From Microbacterium terrisoli (GTDB taxonomy: Bacteria > Actinomycetota > Actinomycetes > Actinomycetales > Microbacteriaceae), in NCBI RefSeq assembly GCF_030866805.1, contig NZ_CP133019.1, forward strand, positions 434,001-498,000: 64,000 bases of DNA, read 5' to 3'. The translations under genes were made by a program, and so were the position numbers. Shown in pieces: positions 46,499-55,268 of the stretch (position 1 is the stretch's first letter; the number at the start of each line of letters is the position of its first letter). A model generated the notes under the pieces. It was given only the letters and a program-made list of their open reading frames with translations, did no database searches and was not told where the DNA came from.

Positions 46499-48172
46499 TC
46501 AGCCGTTCTTCTCCGCGAAGCGCTTCTGCGCCCCGTTGATCAGGCCCAGGTACCCCGAGAGGTTCTGGCCTTCGACTTCACCGAGGAAGGTGCTCCACTC
46601 GCTGAGCGGGCGCTGTCCGAGGATGAACTTCAGCGTGTTCGTGTTCAGCGTGTCTTTGATGGGGGTGGCCATCAGCGCGGACTGCTCGAGCTCGGACTCG
46701 TTCAGCGGCGCTGCCGGGAACGGCGCACGCGGCGTGCGCGTGGAGCTCACCGCATCGATGTAGTCCACGAGCTGGTGCGAGTTGTACGACTCCTTCAGCG
46801 CACGGGACTCGGTCGCGTCGGCGAGCACGTTGGTGCCGAAGCCGAGGTCCTTGAGGATGTCGGTCTTGCCGTCGGGGTTGATTCCGAATGCGTCGTACGA
46901 GAACTCCGGCTTGAGCGTGATCTTGCCGTCGGCATCCTTGGTGTAGGTCTGGCCCTCCACTCCCCAGCGCAGCATCTCACGCGCGTCCGGGTTGTAGTAG
47001 AGCCAGTCGAGGAACTGCAGCATTGCGAGGAAGTGCGGGTCCTTGGCAGCATCCGTGGTCAGCATGAAGCCGTTCCAGAAGTTGCGGGGCTCGACGACCT
47101 GGCCGGCCGGGCCGCCCGGCGGGGCGATCTGCACGAGCTCGTAGTTGCCCTTTCCGACCGTCTGGTCCAGCGCCGTCGAGAAGTCCTGCACGGTTCCGGC
47201 CGATCCCGACGCCGCGAACACCTTGCCGGCCGCGAACTTCTCGGTCACCGTTCCGCTGCCGTCGTTGGACGCGGTGAACGAGTCCCCGTCCAGCAGTCCG
47301 TCGTCGTACAGGCCGCGGAAGTATTCGACCATCTGCTTGTAGCCGTCGTTGCCGGCGAACTCGAACTTCTTCTCGTCCTTGTTCCAGAACGTTGCGTTGC
47401 CCAGGCCCCAGCCGGCGACGGTGCCGAAGGCATGCGCAGCGTAGTTGATCATGGACTGGCCTTCGAAGCCGTCGGCCAGCGGGTGCGAGTCGGGGTACTT
47501 CGCCTTGATCTTCGCCAGTCCGTCGCGCAGTTCGTCCCATGTCTCGGGGATCTTGGCACCGACCTCGTCGAAGACGTCCTTGCGCAGGATCAGCGTGAAG
47601 ACGGGCACGGACACCTCCTGCAGGCCCGGCAGCATGTAGTACTTGCCGTCTGCCTGGCGCAGGTTGTCCATCATGTCTTCCAGGTGCCACTCCTTGACGT
47701 ACTTCTGGAAGTTCGGCATCTGCTCGACGTAGTCGCTCATGGGCAGAACCGCTCCGGAGGCGGCGAACTGCGTCTCGTCACCCGTGTAGGTCAGCGGGAT
47801 GACGTACGGCGCGTCGCCGGCGCTGATGAGCAGGCTGCGCTTCTCGGTCGCGTCGCTGAACGGGATGTTCGTGAGATCGAGCGAGACGTTCGTGCGCTTC
47901 TTGATCTCATCGAAGATCTGCCAGGTGTCGGTGATCGGGGTGTCGGGCCAGTCGGTCCACAGCATCGAGAAGTCGACCGGCTCGGTCGCCGTGAACTGCT
48001 CGTCGGCGGTGAAGTTCTCCATGGCGCCCGCGGTGTGGCCCTCCAGCGACGGTCCGTCATCGCTGCTGCTGCCACCGCCTCCGCTGCAGCCGGCGAGTAC
48101 GAGCGCGGCGCTGACGGCGATCGCCGCGAGTGCGCTTCCCCGTCGCGCCAGAAGTGATGTCCTTCGTGTCAT
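46499..48172 (-). CDS. extracellular solute-binding lipoprotein (LplA/YtcQ type)
   Basis: A 557-residue lipoprotein. The signal peptide MTRRTSLLARRGSALAAIAV ends in the lipobox LAGC with lipidated C29, followed by a Gly/Ser/Asp linker. The mature part is a long type of sugar-binding protein (EPVDFSMLWTDWPDTPITDT; WDELRDGLAKIKAKYPDSHP; RQADGKYYMLPGL), longer than the usual 430 residues, as in LplA/YtcQ proteins that bind pectic or hemicellulosic oligosaccharides. It heads the importer operon and should be abundant. The LacI-type site upstream suggests substrate-induced expression. Confidence 0.92.
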   Translation of the reverse strand: MTRRTSLLARRGSALAAIAVSAALVLAGCSGGGGSSSDDGPSLEGHTAGAMENFTADEQFTATEPVDFSMLWTDWPDTPITDTWQIFDEIKKRTNVSLDLTNIPFSDATEKRSLLISAGDAPYVIPLTYTGDETQFAASGAVLPMSDYVEQMPNFQKYVKEWHLEDMMDNLRQADGKYYMLPGLQEVSVPVFTLILRKDVFDEVGAKIPETWDELRDGLAKIKAKYPDSHPLADGFEGQSMINYAAHAFGTVAGWGLGNATFWNKDEKKFEFAGNDGYKQMVEYFRGLYDDGLLDGDSFTASNDGSGTVTEKFAAGKVFAASGSAGTVQDFSTALDQTVGKGNYELVQIAPPGGPAGQVVEPRNFWNGFMLTTDAAKDPHFLAMLQFLDWLYYNPDAREMLRWGVEGQTYTKDADGKITLKPEFSYDAFGINPDGKTDILKDLGFGTNVLADATESRALKESYNSHQLVDYIDAVSSTRTPRAPFPAAPLNESELEQSALMATPIKDTLNTNTLKFILGQRPLSEWSTFLGEVEGQNLSGYLGLINGAQKRFAEKNG

Positions 48173-48335
48173 GTGCTCCTGCTCCTCATTGAGATGTGCC
48201 CGGTCCGTCGGCTGCTGGCGGGCGGGGTGTCACGCGGTCGACAGTGATCCTCGCAACGGTGATCCTGCGTACTTCTTTTGCGATTGCCCTACGGAGGCTA
48301 TGACGGCCTCTTCTGGCGATCAAAGGCGAGTGTAT

Positions 48336-48393
48336 AACGATCGACTAATAAGGTCTATCGTTCAACTAAGTGTGGCAGATCACCGCGGTGATC
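48336..48393. promoter_or_regulatory. operator-like palindromes upstream of the importer operon
   Basis: AACGATCGAC (48336-48345) and GTCTATCGTT (48353-48362) match as an inverted repeat at 9 of 10 positions around TAATAAG. On the minus strand this reads CGATAGAC-N5-TAGTCGA, the motif shared with 42625-42645. Next to it GATCACCGCGGTGATC (48378-48393) is a perfect 16-base palindrome. TTGAAC (48360-48365) and TATACA (48331-48336), minus strand, are promoter-like but 23 bases apart. The rest of the 297-base gap (48173-48469) shows nothing further. Confidence 0.6.
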
Positions 48394-48469
48394 GAGAACG
48401 TGCAGAAGTCTGCGGATCATGTGCTCCGCAGTGCCGCCGAGGCCGGTCGGTCCGGCCGATCGTCTCCGT

Positions 48470-49135
48470 TCAGAGTGCGGCAAGGCGCTTGTCGAGGAAC
48501 GCGCGCACGTCGGCGAGCTCGTCCTCCGAGACGCCGTGGGTCAGCTCCGGATAGACGCGGCCCGACAGGTCGCTGTGCGCGGGCAGCCACTGCGCGGTGT
48601 GCTCGACGAGCGCCGGCGGGATGACGTCATCGCGCGCTCCGCGCCCCCAGAACACCGGAATGCGCGCGGCGGCAAGCTCCGCGTCGTGCGGCAGCTCGCC
48701 CGGCGCGGCGTAGCCGCTGAGGTTCACCGCGAACGCGAACCGTTCGGGCCGCAGCCGCAGCGCCTGCAGCGCGACCGACGCGCCCTGCGAGAAGCCGAGC
48801 ATGCCGATGGTCTGCGCAGGGGAGGCCGCAGCATCCAGCCACTGCACGAAGGCGGATGCCGCAGCCGTCACACGTGCGGGGTCGCGGCCGGCGAGCTGCA
48901 CATCGACCACGTCGTCGATCGGATACCACGAGAAGCCGGGGGCGGGCCAGGGCAGGGTCAGCGGTGCCCGCACGGCCGCGTACGCGAAGCCGTCGGGCAG
49001 GAGCGGGGCGAGCGCGAACAGATCGTTCTCATCGGCGCCGTACCCGTGCATGAGCACCAGCAGGGGCCGGTCTGTGCGCTCGGCCTCCGTCTGCGACCAC
49101 AGCGTGACGCCCGCATCGATGGGTGGCTGGTCCAT
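48470..49135 (-). CDS. alpha/beta hydrolase (phospholipase/carboxylesterase family)
   Basis: A 221-residue cytosolic serine hydrolase. LLVLMHGYGADENDLFALAP is the oxyanion region, IGMLGFSQGASVALQAL carries the nucleophile Ser (GFSQG), IPVFWGRGARDDVIP the acid and LTHGVSEDELADV the His. It matches the short carboxylesterase/lysophospholipase family. The start is ATG 49135, where similarity begins; upstream codons are unsupported. It stands alone, divergent from the NUDIX gene. Substrate unknown. Confidence 0.88.
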   Translation of the reverse strand: MDQPPIDAGVTLWSQTEAERTDRPLLVLMHGYGADENDLFALAPLLPDGFAYAAVRAPLTLPWPAPGFSWYPIDDVVDVQLAGRDPARVTAAASAFVQWLDAAASPAQTIGMLGFSQGASVALQALRLRPERFAFAVNLSGYAAPGELPHDAELAAARIPVFWGRGARDDVIPPALVEHTAQWLPAHSDLSGRVYPELTHGVSEDELADVRAFLDKRLAAL

Positions 49136-49235
49136 GTGCCCAGTCTGCCAGGCGAGCCGCCGCGCACGGCGGTACGCAGGTGGCGATGGACGACCGGTAC
49201 CCGCCGACGCCGACCCGGTGGGGTATACAGGAGGC

Positions 49236-49883
49236 ATGCCCGTCCGCACGCCCGATCCCGAACCGGAGCCCGATGAGCCCGAAGGTCATGGGCTCGGCAA
49301 TGGCGAGCCGTTCGTGGCCGGGTCGCTGAGTTCGTTCGGCGCACCGGCGTCGGGCGACGCGGCGGCCAATCCCGGGTGGTTGACCGAGCTCGAGTTGGCC
49401 GAGGCGCGTCGTCGGCTGCCGATGCTGTACGTCGAGGCTGTGCCGGTGCGCACCGATGGCATGGGTGCGGTCACCCAGGTGGGCCTGCTGCTGCGTGCCA
49501 CCGCTCTGGGCGAGATCACCCGCACCATCGTGTCGGGGCGTGTGCGGTACGCCGAGACGATCCGCGACGCACTGTTCCGACACCTGGAGAACGATCTGGG
49601 CCCGATGGCCTTCCCCCAGCTGCCGCTGCAGCCGGCACCGTTCACGGTCGCCGAGTACTTTCCGCTGCCCGGCTTGAGCGCGTTCCACGACGACCGTCAG
49701 CACGCGGTCTCGCTCGCGTTCGTCGTGCCGGTCACCGGCACCTGCGACCCGCGTCAGGACGCGCTGGAAGTCACGTGGATGACGCCGGCCGAAGCCGCGT
49801 CGGGCGGCGTGGCCGCCGACATGGAGGGCGGGCGCGGCACACTGTTGCGCATGGCGCTGGCGAGTGTGGGCGCACTGCGCTGA
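49236..49883 (+). CDS. NUDIX-fold protein of the DUF4916 type
   Basis: A 215-residue protein. The first 45 residues are Pro/Glu/Asp-rich and probably disordered. WLTELELAEARRRLPMLYVE, then VRTDGMGAVTQVGLLLRATA and ALEVTWMTPAEAASGGVAAD recall actinobacterial DUF4916/NUDIX-hydrolase-family proteins. A canonical NUDIX box (Gx5Ex7REUxEExGU) is not present, so hydrolase activity is doubtful. TATACA (49224-49229) lies six bases before ATG 49236, which predicts a leaderless mRNA. A small CCCC/GGGG hairpin follows the stop. Confidence 0.72.
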   Translation: MPVRTPDPEPEPDEPEGHGLGNGEPFVAGSLSSFGAPASGDAAANPGWLTELELAEARRRLPMLYVEAVPVRTDGMGAVTQVGLLLRATALGEITRTIVSGRVRYAETIRDALFRHLENDLGPMAFPQLPLQPAPFTVAEYFPLPGLSAFHDDRQHAVSLAFVVPVTGTCDPRQDALEVTWMTPAEAASGGVAADMEGGRGTLLRMALASVGALR

Positions 49884-49987
49884 AAATGATCCCCTGAGGG
49901 GGTGAGTCACACAGGCTGGCGAGGTAGGGTTCAAGTGCCCGATTCCGCCGCTGTGCCGCGGCACACACACTTGCCGGAGAGCCCCCG

Positions 49988-51550
49988 ATGTCCGACCACG
50001 CCCCCTCTACCGCACCCCTGTCCTTCGACAGCCTGATCGGCGGCAGCGCACCCGAGACCGTCTTCACCACCGCGTTCCGCGGCTACGACAAAGAAGAGGT
50101 CGACGCCACGCTCGATGACCTGCGCGCCCGCGCCGTCGCGGCGCAGGACGAGATCGCCAAGCTCAAAGACGATCGTCACCGCGCGGCATCCGCTCTGGGC
50201 GAAGCCCGCCGTCGTGTCACCGAGCTGCAGTCCGTCGTCGACACGGCCCAGTCGCACGAGGGGGACGAGGTCGCGCAGCTGCGCGCCCAGCTGGCGGATG
50301 CCGAAGCCGCCCGCGACGAGGCCGCCGAGGCCGCGCGCGCCGAACGGGGCGACGAGCTGGCACAGCTGGCCGATCAGATCGCCCAGCTCAAGGACGAGCT
50401 GACCGCTGCGCAGACGCAGACCGCGGATGCGCAGAAGCAGGTGCAGGTGCTCTCCGAAGAGCTCAGCGGCAGCGGCGTCGACACCCCCAACCGGCCGCAG
50501 TTCGAAGAGATCCTGCGGGTCGCCGAGGAGCAGGCGTCGACGCTGATCCGCAACGCCTCGGTGCAGGGCGACCGGCTGCTGCAGGCCGCCCGGGTCGAGA
50601 TCGAGAACTCGCGCGCGCATGCCCAGGCCGACGCCGAGGCGATCATCTCGCAGGCACAGCACGAGGCCCAGCAGTCGCGGCTGCGCATCGAGACGGAACT
50701 CGCCGCCCATGAGGCGCAGCTCGAGCGCGAGGCCGCGCGCTCTGCCGAGAAGGTCGAACAGGCTCAGCAGGAGGCCGCGGCCATCCGCTCCGAGGCGGAG
50801 AAGGGGGCGGCGGCGCTGCGGGCGATGGTCGCCCGCGAGACGAGTCGCGACCGCGGCGAGGCCGAAGAGGCGGTGCGCGAGCTGCGCGTGCGCACGCTCG
50901 AGTTCGAGGAGTCGCTGACCCGGCGCCAGGATGACGCGCACCAGGAGTTCTTGGTGCTGCACAATCAGGCCGTCGCCCACGCCGAGCGGATCACCGCGGA
51001 CGCCAACGAGCAGGTCGCGGCATCCCTCGAACACGCCAAGCGCGTCTCGAGCAAGGCCGACGACTACGAGAAGCTCGCTCGGGCCCAGGCCCAGCAGATC
51101 GAGGCTGACGCGCGCGTGCGTGCCGCCGACCACCTCGACAGCGCCCGCACCCGTGCGCAGAAGATCATCGACATGGTGACCTCGAACGCGCAGTCCGTGC
51201 TGCACGACGCCGAGGATCGCACCCGCCAGCTGCGCTGGCAGCAGCACCAGCTGACCAGCTTCATGGCCGAGGTGCGCGAGCTCATCCGGCCCGCGGGCCT
51301 GGATGGCGCGTCGATCGTCGGTGCCGGTGAAGAGGATGCCGCGCCTGCGGCCGATGGGTCCGCAGAGCGGGATGGTGAGGTCATCGACGAAGCCACCGGG
51401 CTCGAGCAGGCCGACGGCGGCGCCGATGCCGACGCCGACGGCGATGCTGGCCACGACGACACGGACACCGACGCGGACGGCTCCCAGTCGCATGACGAGG
51501 GCGACCTCGCGACCCTGGATGCGGACGCCGACCGGTCAGTGAACGCCTGA
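49988..51550 (+). CDS. DivIVA-like coiled-coil protein
   Basis: A 520-residue protein. The N-terminal part VFTTAFRGYDKEEVDATLDD LRARA (about residues 26-52) is the DivIVA membrane-binding motif (F-x-rGYd-EVD). It is followed by an almost unbroken coiled coil of Ala/Glu/Gln/Arg heptads to about residue 420 (EARRRVTELQSVVDTAQSHE; QAQHEAQQSRLRIETELAAH). The last 90 residues are very acidic and repetitive (GGADADADGDAGHDDTDTDA). Such proteins act at poles or septa in actinobacterial growth (Wag31/Scy-like). ATG 49988 has a GGAGAG site and TAGGGT (49925-49930) as likely -10. Its specific partner is unknown. Confidence 0.82.
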   Translation: MSDHAPSTAPLSFDSLIGGSAPETVFTTAFRGYDKEEVDATLDDLRARAVAAQDEIAKLKDDRHRAASALGEARRRVTELQSVVDTAQSHEGDEVAQLRAQLADAEAARDEAAEAARAERGDELAQLADQIAQLKDELTAAQTQTADAQKQVQVLSEELSGSGVDTPNRPQFEEILRVAEEQASTLIRNASVQGDRLLQAARVEIENSRAHAQADAEAIISQAQHEAQQSRLRIETELAAHEAQLEREAARSAEKVEQAQQEAAAIRSEAEKGAAALRAMVARETSRDRGEAEEAVRELRVRTLEFEESLTRRQDDAHQEFLVLHNQAVAHAERITADANEQVAASLEHAKRVSSKADDYEKLARAQAQQIEADARVRAADHLDSARTRAQKIIDMVTSNAQSVLHDAEDRTRQLRWQQHQLTSFMAEVRELIRPAGLDGASIVGAGEEDAAPAADGSAERDGEVIDEATGLEQADGGADADADGDAGHDDTDTDADGSQSHDEGDLATLDADADRSVNA

Positions 51551-51580
51551 CCGCCGAGCTCGAGAAGCCCTCGTCGGGCG

Positions 51581-51664
51581 TGCACAACGGCGGGGATTCT
51601 CGCCGCCGCGCCGGGCAGCGGCATCCCCCGCCGGCGTGTCATCGACAATCCCCGCGGCTGTGCA
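51581..51664. repeat. nested inverted repeat downstream of the DivIVA-like gene
   Basis: TGCACAACGGCGGGGATT (51581-51598) and AATCCCCGCGGCTGTGCA (51647-51664) pair at 16 of 18 positions around a 48-base GC-rich loop. It is directly followed by the perfect repeat at 51694-51738. Confidence 0.65.
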
Positions 51665-51693
51665 CGCGGCCCGAGGCCGACCTGCTCGGTCGA

Positions 51694-51738
51694 ACGACTC
51701 ACGCCTTGATGCTGCAGGAGCATCAAGGCGTGAGTCGT
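51694..51738. terminator. 20-base perfect inverted repeat between convergent genes
   Basis: ACGACTCACGCCTTGATGCT (51694-51713) and its exact complement (51719-51738) flank GCAGG. It lies between the stop codons of the DivIVA-like gene (51550) and the aldolase gene (51785). There is no T-tract. A stable bidirectional terminator is the simplest explanation. Confidence 0.75.
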
Positions 51739-51784
51739 GCGGAGGGCACGTGCTGCTTGCCGGTGAAGGCCGGCGTGCGAGGGT

Positions 51785-52852
51785 TCAGGCCGTGGTCTCG
51801 CGCGCGATCGCGGCGATGAAGGCGTCGATGTCATCCTCGGTGGTGTCGAACGAGCACATCCACCGCACCTCGTTGCGCGAGGCATCCCAGTCGTAGAAGC
51901 GGAACGACTGCCGCAGCCGGTCGGCGACGCCGTCGGGCAGCGTCGCGAACACGCCGTTGGCCTGCGTGGCCTGTGTGAAGCCCACGCCGCGGATCGACCC
52001 GTCGGCCAGGCCCGCCTCGACGCCCGCGCGCAGGCGCTGCGCCATCGCGTTGGCGTGCTGGGCGTTGCGCAGCCACAGGTCGCCGTCGAGCAGCGCGACC
52101 AGCTGCGCCGAGATGAACCGCATCTTCGAGGCGAGCTGCATGTTGAGTTTGCGCAGATAGATCAGACCGGTGGATGCCTCGGGGTTGAGCACGACGACCG
52201 CCTCGCCGCCCATCGCCCCGTTCTTGGTGCCGCCGAAGCTCACGACGTCGACGCCCACGTCGCGGGTGAACGCCCTCAGCGGCAGGTCGAGGGATGCTGC
52301 AGCATTGGACAGGCGGGCGCCGTCCATGTGCACGTGCATGCCGCGCTCGTGGGCGTGGTCGGTGATCGCCTTCAGCTCGGCCGCGGTATAGAGAGTTCCG
52401 ACCTCGGTGGACTGCGTCAGCGAGACCACGAGCGGCTGCGCGCGGTGTTCGTCGCCCCAGCCCCACGCCTGCCGGTCGATCAGCTCGGGGGTGAGCTTGC
52501 CGTCGGGCGAGGGAACCGTGAGCAGCTTCATACCGCCGATCCGCTCGGGCGCGCCCTGCTCGTCGACGTTGATGTGCGCGGTCTCGGCGGCGACCACGGC
52601 ACCCCAGCGGGGCAGCATCGACTGCAGGCCCGTGACGTTGGCGCCGGTGCCGTTGAACACCGGGAACGCCTCGACGCCCTCGCCGAAATGATCGACCATG
52701 ACCTCTTGCAGCCGGGCCGTGTAGGCGTCTTCGCCGTATGCGATCTGGTGGCCGTTGTTGGCCTGGGCGATCGCCTCGAGGATCTCAGGATGGATGCCGG
52801 AATAGTTATCGGATGCGAAGCCGCGGACGTTCGGGTCATGCAGAGGGGTCAC
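51785..52852 (-). CDS. low-specificity L-threonine aldolase/beta-eliminating lyase
   Basis: A 355-residue fold-type I PLP enzyme. FASDNYSGIHPEILEAIAQA begins it, FPVFNGTGANVTGLQSMLPR binds the phosphate, VHMDGARLSNAAASLDLPL holds the cofactor Asp and VVSFGGTKNGAMGGEAVVV the Schiff-base K210. It splits L-threonine or allo-threonine into glycine and acetaldehyde. I set the start at GTG 52852 (TPLHDPNVRG), the position where relatives usually start. ATG 52888, overlapping the SDR stop by one base, is an alternative. It is downstream of, and co-oriented with, the SDR gene. Confidence 0.87.
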   Translation of the reverse strand: MTPLHDPNVRGFASDNYSGIHPEILEAIAQANNGHQIAYGEDAYTARLQEVMVDHFGEGVEAFPVFNGTGANVTGLQSMLPRWGAVVAAETAHINVDEQGAPERIGGMKLLTVPSPDGKLTPELIDRQAWGWGDEHRAQPLVVSLTQSTEVGTLYTAAELKAITDHAHERGMHVHMDGARLSNAAASLDLPLRAFTRDVGVDVVSFGGTKNGAMGGEAVVVLNPEASTGLIYLRKLNMQLASKMRFISAQLVALLDGDLWLRNAQHANAMAQRLRAGVEAGLADGSIRGVGFTQATQANGVFATLPDGVADRLRQSFRFYDWDASRNEVRWMCSFDTTEDDIDAFIAAIARETTA

Positions 52853-52887
52853 GGGTGTCCATTCTCGTTCATACTGGCGTGGTCGCA

Positions 52888-53586
52888 TCACGCCGTCAGG
52901 TCGATGACCGTGCGGTTGACGTCGGCGGGGTCGGCGTCCCACAGGGCGACGAACCGGTCGGCCAGGGTCTGCTCCAACCCTGACAGCGACTTCACGCGGA
53001 AGATGACGGATGCCGCCGCCAGCGGGCGCTCGCCGTCACGGGCGTTCTTGGCGAAGCCGTGGCCGGCCGCGCGCATCCAGGCCTCGCCGGCGGCCTTGAC
53101 CGCCGCATAGTTCGCGCCGCCGGCCAGGGGGTTCGTGACCGAGACCGAGGAGACGAAGGCCAGGCGCGCGGCATCCGACGCATTGAGGTCGTCATCGAAC
53201 ACACGGGTCACGTGTCGCAGTGCGGTCAGCGACTGTTCGAGGAAGCGGTAGTCGTCGTCGGTCTGACCGGCAAGGCCCCCGCCGCCGCGCCAGCCGCCGA
53301 CCAGATGCAGCAGGCCGTCGACGTGGATGTCGGCCGTGTGCAGTCGCTCGGCGAGGCTGTGCACGGAGTCCTCGTCGGCGAGGTCGCAGGCCTCGACCAT
53401 CCAGGGGTCGTCGGCGCCGGCCGCGGTGCCGGCGCGCAGTGTCTCGGCGAGCTGCTCGAGCTTGCCGGGATCGTGGCCGACGGCCACCACGTTGGCTCCG
53501 ACATCCAGCAGTGTCTGCGCCGCAACGTGGCCGCTCGCACTCGTCGCGCCCGCGATCAGCACCGTCCGTCCGGTCAGGTCTGTCAT
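52888..53586 (-). CDS. short-chain dehydrogenase/reductase
   Basis: A 232-residue Rossmann oxidoreductase. The cofactor motif is a variant, RTVLIAGATSASGHVAAQTL (GxxxxxGH instead of TGxxxGIG). LLHLVGGWRGGGGLAGQTDD follows, then FVSSVSVTNPLAGGANYAAVK with the Ser-Tyr-Lys triad (YAAVK). The start ATG 53586 has GGAG eight bases upstream. Its upstream region (53587-53747) holds the palindromes TTGACGTCAA and ATCATATGAT and is AT-rich, but I cannot assign a regulator. Substrate unknown. Confidence 0.87.
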   Translation of the reverse strand: MTDLTGRTVLIAGATSASGHVAAQTLLDVGANVVAVGHDPGKLEQLAETLRAGTAAGADDPWMVEACDLADEDSVHSLAERLHTADIHVDGLLHLVGGWRGGGGLAGQTDDDYRFLEQSLTALRHVTRVFDDDLNASDAARLAFVSSVSVTNPLAGGANYAAVKAAGEAWMRAAGHGFAKNARDGERPLAAASVIFRVKSLSGLEQTLADRFVALWDADPADVNRTVIDLTA

Positions 53587-53747
53587 GTCAGGTGCTCCTT
53601 CGCGGTGGGCCGCGGCATCCATCGCTCACGAGCCCGAAGGGGTCGGCGAGGGATCCACAACATAGGGATTCGACGAGCGCACATCGCATTGACGTCAAAG
53701 CGGTGTGCGCTTGTCGAAATCATATGATCTTGACGCGAGGAGTGCGG

Positions 53748-55175
53748 TCAGGCGTCCGTCGCGCGGATGCCCGAGGTCGACTCGATCACGGCGCGCATCT
53801 TCTTCTCGAGCGCCTCGTAGAACATCGACAGCGGGAACTCGTCGTCCAGCACCTGGTCGGTGTAGCCGCGGGTGGGGCCGGCCAGCACCTCGTCGGACAG
53901 TCCGCGCGCCCACACCGAGGCGGGGTTCGGGGTCAGCACCGAGCTGACCAGCTCGTACGCGGCGAGCCAGTGCGCGGTCTTGGGTCGGTCGATCGAGCGC
54001 CAGTACAGTTCGTCGATCGCATCCCCGAGCGCCACGACGGCGGCGGGGACGTCGGCCCAGTCGAACGCGAGCGCGGTGTCGGTCCAGTGCAGCACCTTGT
54101 GCTGGTGCAGCCACGCGAACAGCAACTGGCCGCCCAGCCCGTCGTAGTTGCGCACGCGGGAGCCGGTGATCGCGAACCGGAAGATCCGGTCGAAGATCAC
54201 GGCGTACTGCACGAGCTTGGCGTGCGCGAGGATCTGCTTCTCGACATCGCTGAGCTCGGCCGGCGACGACTCGAGTCTCTTCTGGATCGCGACCGACTCG
54301 CGGAACGCGGTCATGTCGCAGCGCATCTCTTCGAGCGAGTACAAGAAGAACGGCATCCGCTGCTTGATCATGAACGGGTCGAACGGCAGGTCGCCGCGCA
54401 TGTGCGTGCGGTCGTGGATCATGTCCCACATCACGAAGGTCTCTTCGGCCAGTTTCTGGTCGTCGAGCATCTCGACGGCGTCGGCGGGCAGGTCGAGCTT
54501 GGTGATCTCCGCTGCCGCGCGCACGACGCGGCGGTAGCGGGCCGCCTCGCGGTCCTGGAAGATCGCGCCCCACGTGAACGAGGGGATCTCGCGCATCGCG
54601 ACCGTCTCGGGGAAGAGCACCGCCGAGTTCGTGTCGTAACCGGGCGTGAAATCGATCAGGCGCAGTGAGACGAACAGTTTGTTGCCGTAGTCGCCGGCTT
54701 CGAGCGCCGCGACGAACTCGGGCCAGATGACCTCGACGATCAGCGCCTCGACGTGCCGGTTGCTCGACCCGTTCTGCGTGTACATCGGAAAGACGACCAG
54801 GTGTCGCAGGCCGTCGACGCGGTGCTGCTCGGGGTGGAAGGCGACCAGCGAGTCGAGGAAGTCCGGCTCGCCGAACCCGTCGTCGGCCCAGCGGCGGAAG
54901 TCCGCGATGGATGCCGCGAGGTAGGCCTCATCGTGCGGGAAGCGCGGTGCGAGCTCGGCGATCGACGCTGTGATCGTGGAGACCAGTTCTGCGGCGCGCG
55001 CCTTCTCGTCGGGCACCGAGCCGTCTTTGATCTGGATGGCCTGCAGAGCGGTCGCGGCATCCTTCAGCGCCAGCCAGGCGGCGCTGTCTTCGACGCCGCG
55101 GGCGTCTTCGAGGACCTCGGGTTCGCCGACGACGGTCTTCTGCGTACGCTCTGCGTGGACCTGACTCATGGACAT
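53748..55175 (-). CDS. DUF6421 family protein
   Basis: A 475-residue soluble protein with no signal peptide or helical membrane span. I recognise it as DUF6421, a conserved actinobacterial family of unknown function. Notable conserved-looking segments are FPMYTQNGSSNRHVEALIVE, MWDMIHDRTHMRGDLPFDPF, FLYSLEEMRCDMTAFRES and IFDRIFRFAITGSRVRNYDG, rich in His, Asp and Glu and suggestive of a metal site. ATG 55175 with GGAGG five bases before it is preferred to ATG 55169. It is divergent from an Lrp regulator, and its promoter contains a perfect palindrome, so expression is probably controlled by an amino-acid-like signal. Confidence 0.75.
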   Translation of the reverse strand: MSMSQVHAERTQKTVVGEPEVLEDARGVEDSAAWLALKDAATALQAIQIKDGSVPDEKARAAELVSTITASIAELAPRFPHDEAYLAASIADFRRWADDGFGEPDFLDSLVAFHPEQHRVDGLRHLVVFPMYTQNGSSNRHVEALIVEVIWPEFVAALEAGDYGNKLFVSLRLIDFTPGYDTNSAVLFPETVAMREIPSFTWGAIFQDREAARYRRVVRAAAEITKLDLPADAVEMLDDQKLAEETFVMWDMIHDRTHMRGDLPFDPFMIKQRMPFFLYSLEEMRCDMTAFRESVAIQKRLESSPAELSDVEKQILAHAKLVQYAVIFDRIFRFAITGSRVRNYDGLGGQLLFAWLHQHKVLHWTDTALAFDWADVPAAVVALGDAIDELYWRSIDRPKTAHWLAAYELVSSVLTPNPASVWARGLSDEVLAGPTRGYTDQVLDDEFPLSMFYEALEKKMRAVIESTSGIRATDA

Positions 55176-55213
55176 GGGAACCTCCGATCCGTGTGGTGCG
55201 TGCCATAAAACCG

Positions 55214-55243
55214 GCACTAGCCGTAAAATTTACGGCAAGGCAA
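55214..55243 (-). promoter_or_regulatory. DUF6421 promoter with Lrp-type palindrome in the spacer
   Basis: GCCGTAAAATTTACGGC (55220-55236) is a perfect palindrome with one central base. It fills the 18-base spacer between TTGCCT (55238-55243) and TAGTGC (55214-55219) on the minus strand, a position where a bound protein would block polymerase. The AT core and arm length fit Lrp/AsnC sites. Confidence 0.68.
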
Positions 55244-55268
55244 CGTTACTACCGGTAATCTTACGCTT

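Noticed and set aside
49236..49883. Active NUDIX hydrolase
   Set aside because: The catalytic NUDIX box is not found, so the entry is kept as a NUDIX-fold protein without claimed activity.
49931..51493. 520-codon minus-strand frame opposite the DivIVA-like gene
   Set aside because: Leu/Gly/Arg-rich complement of a heptad-repeat coiled coil, no hydrophobic or catalytic pattern of its own.
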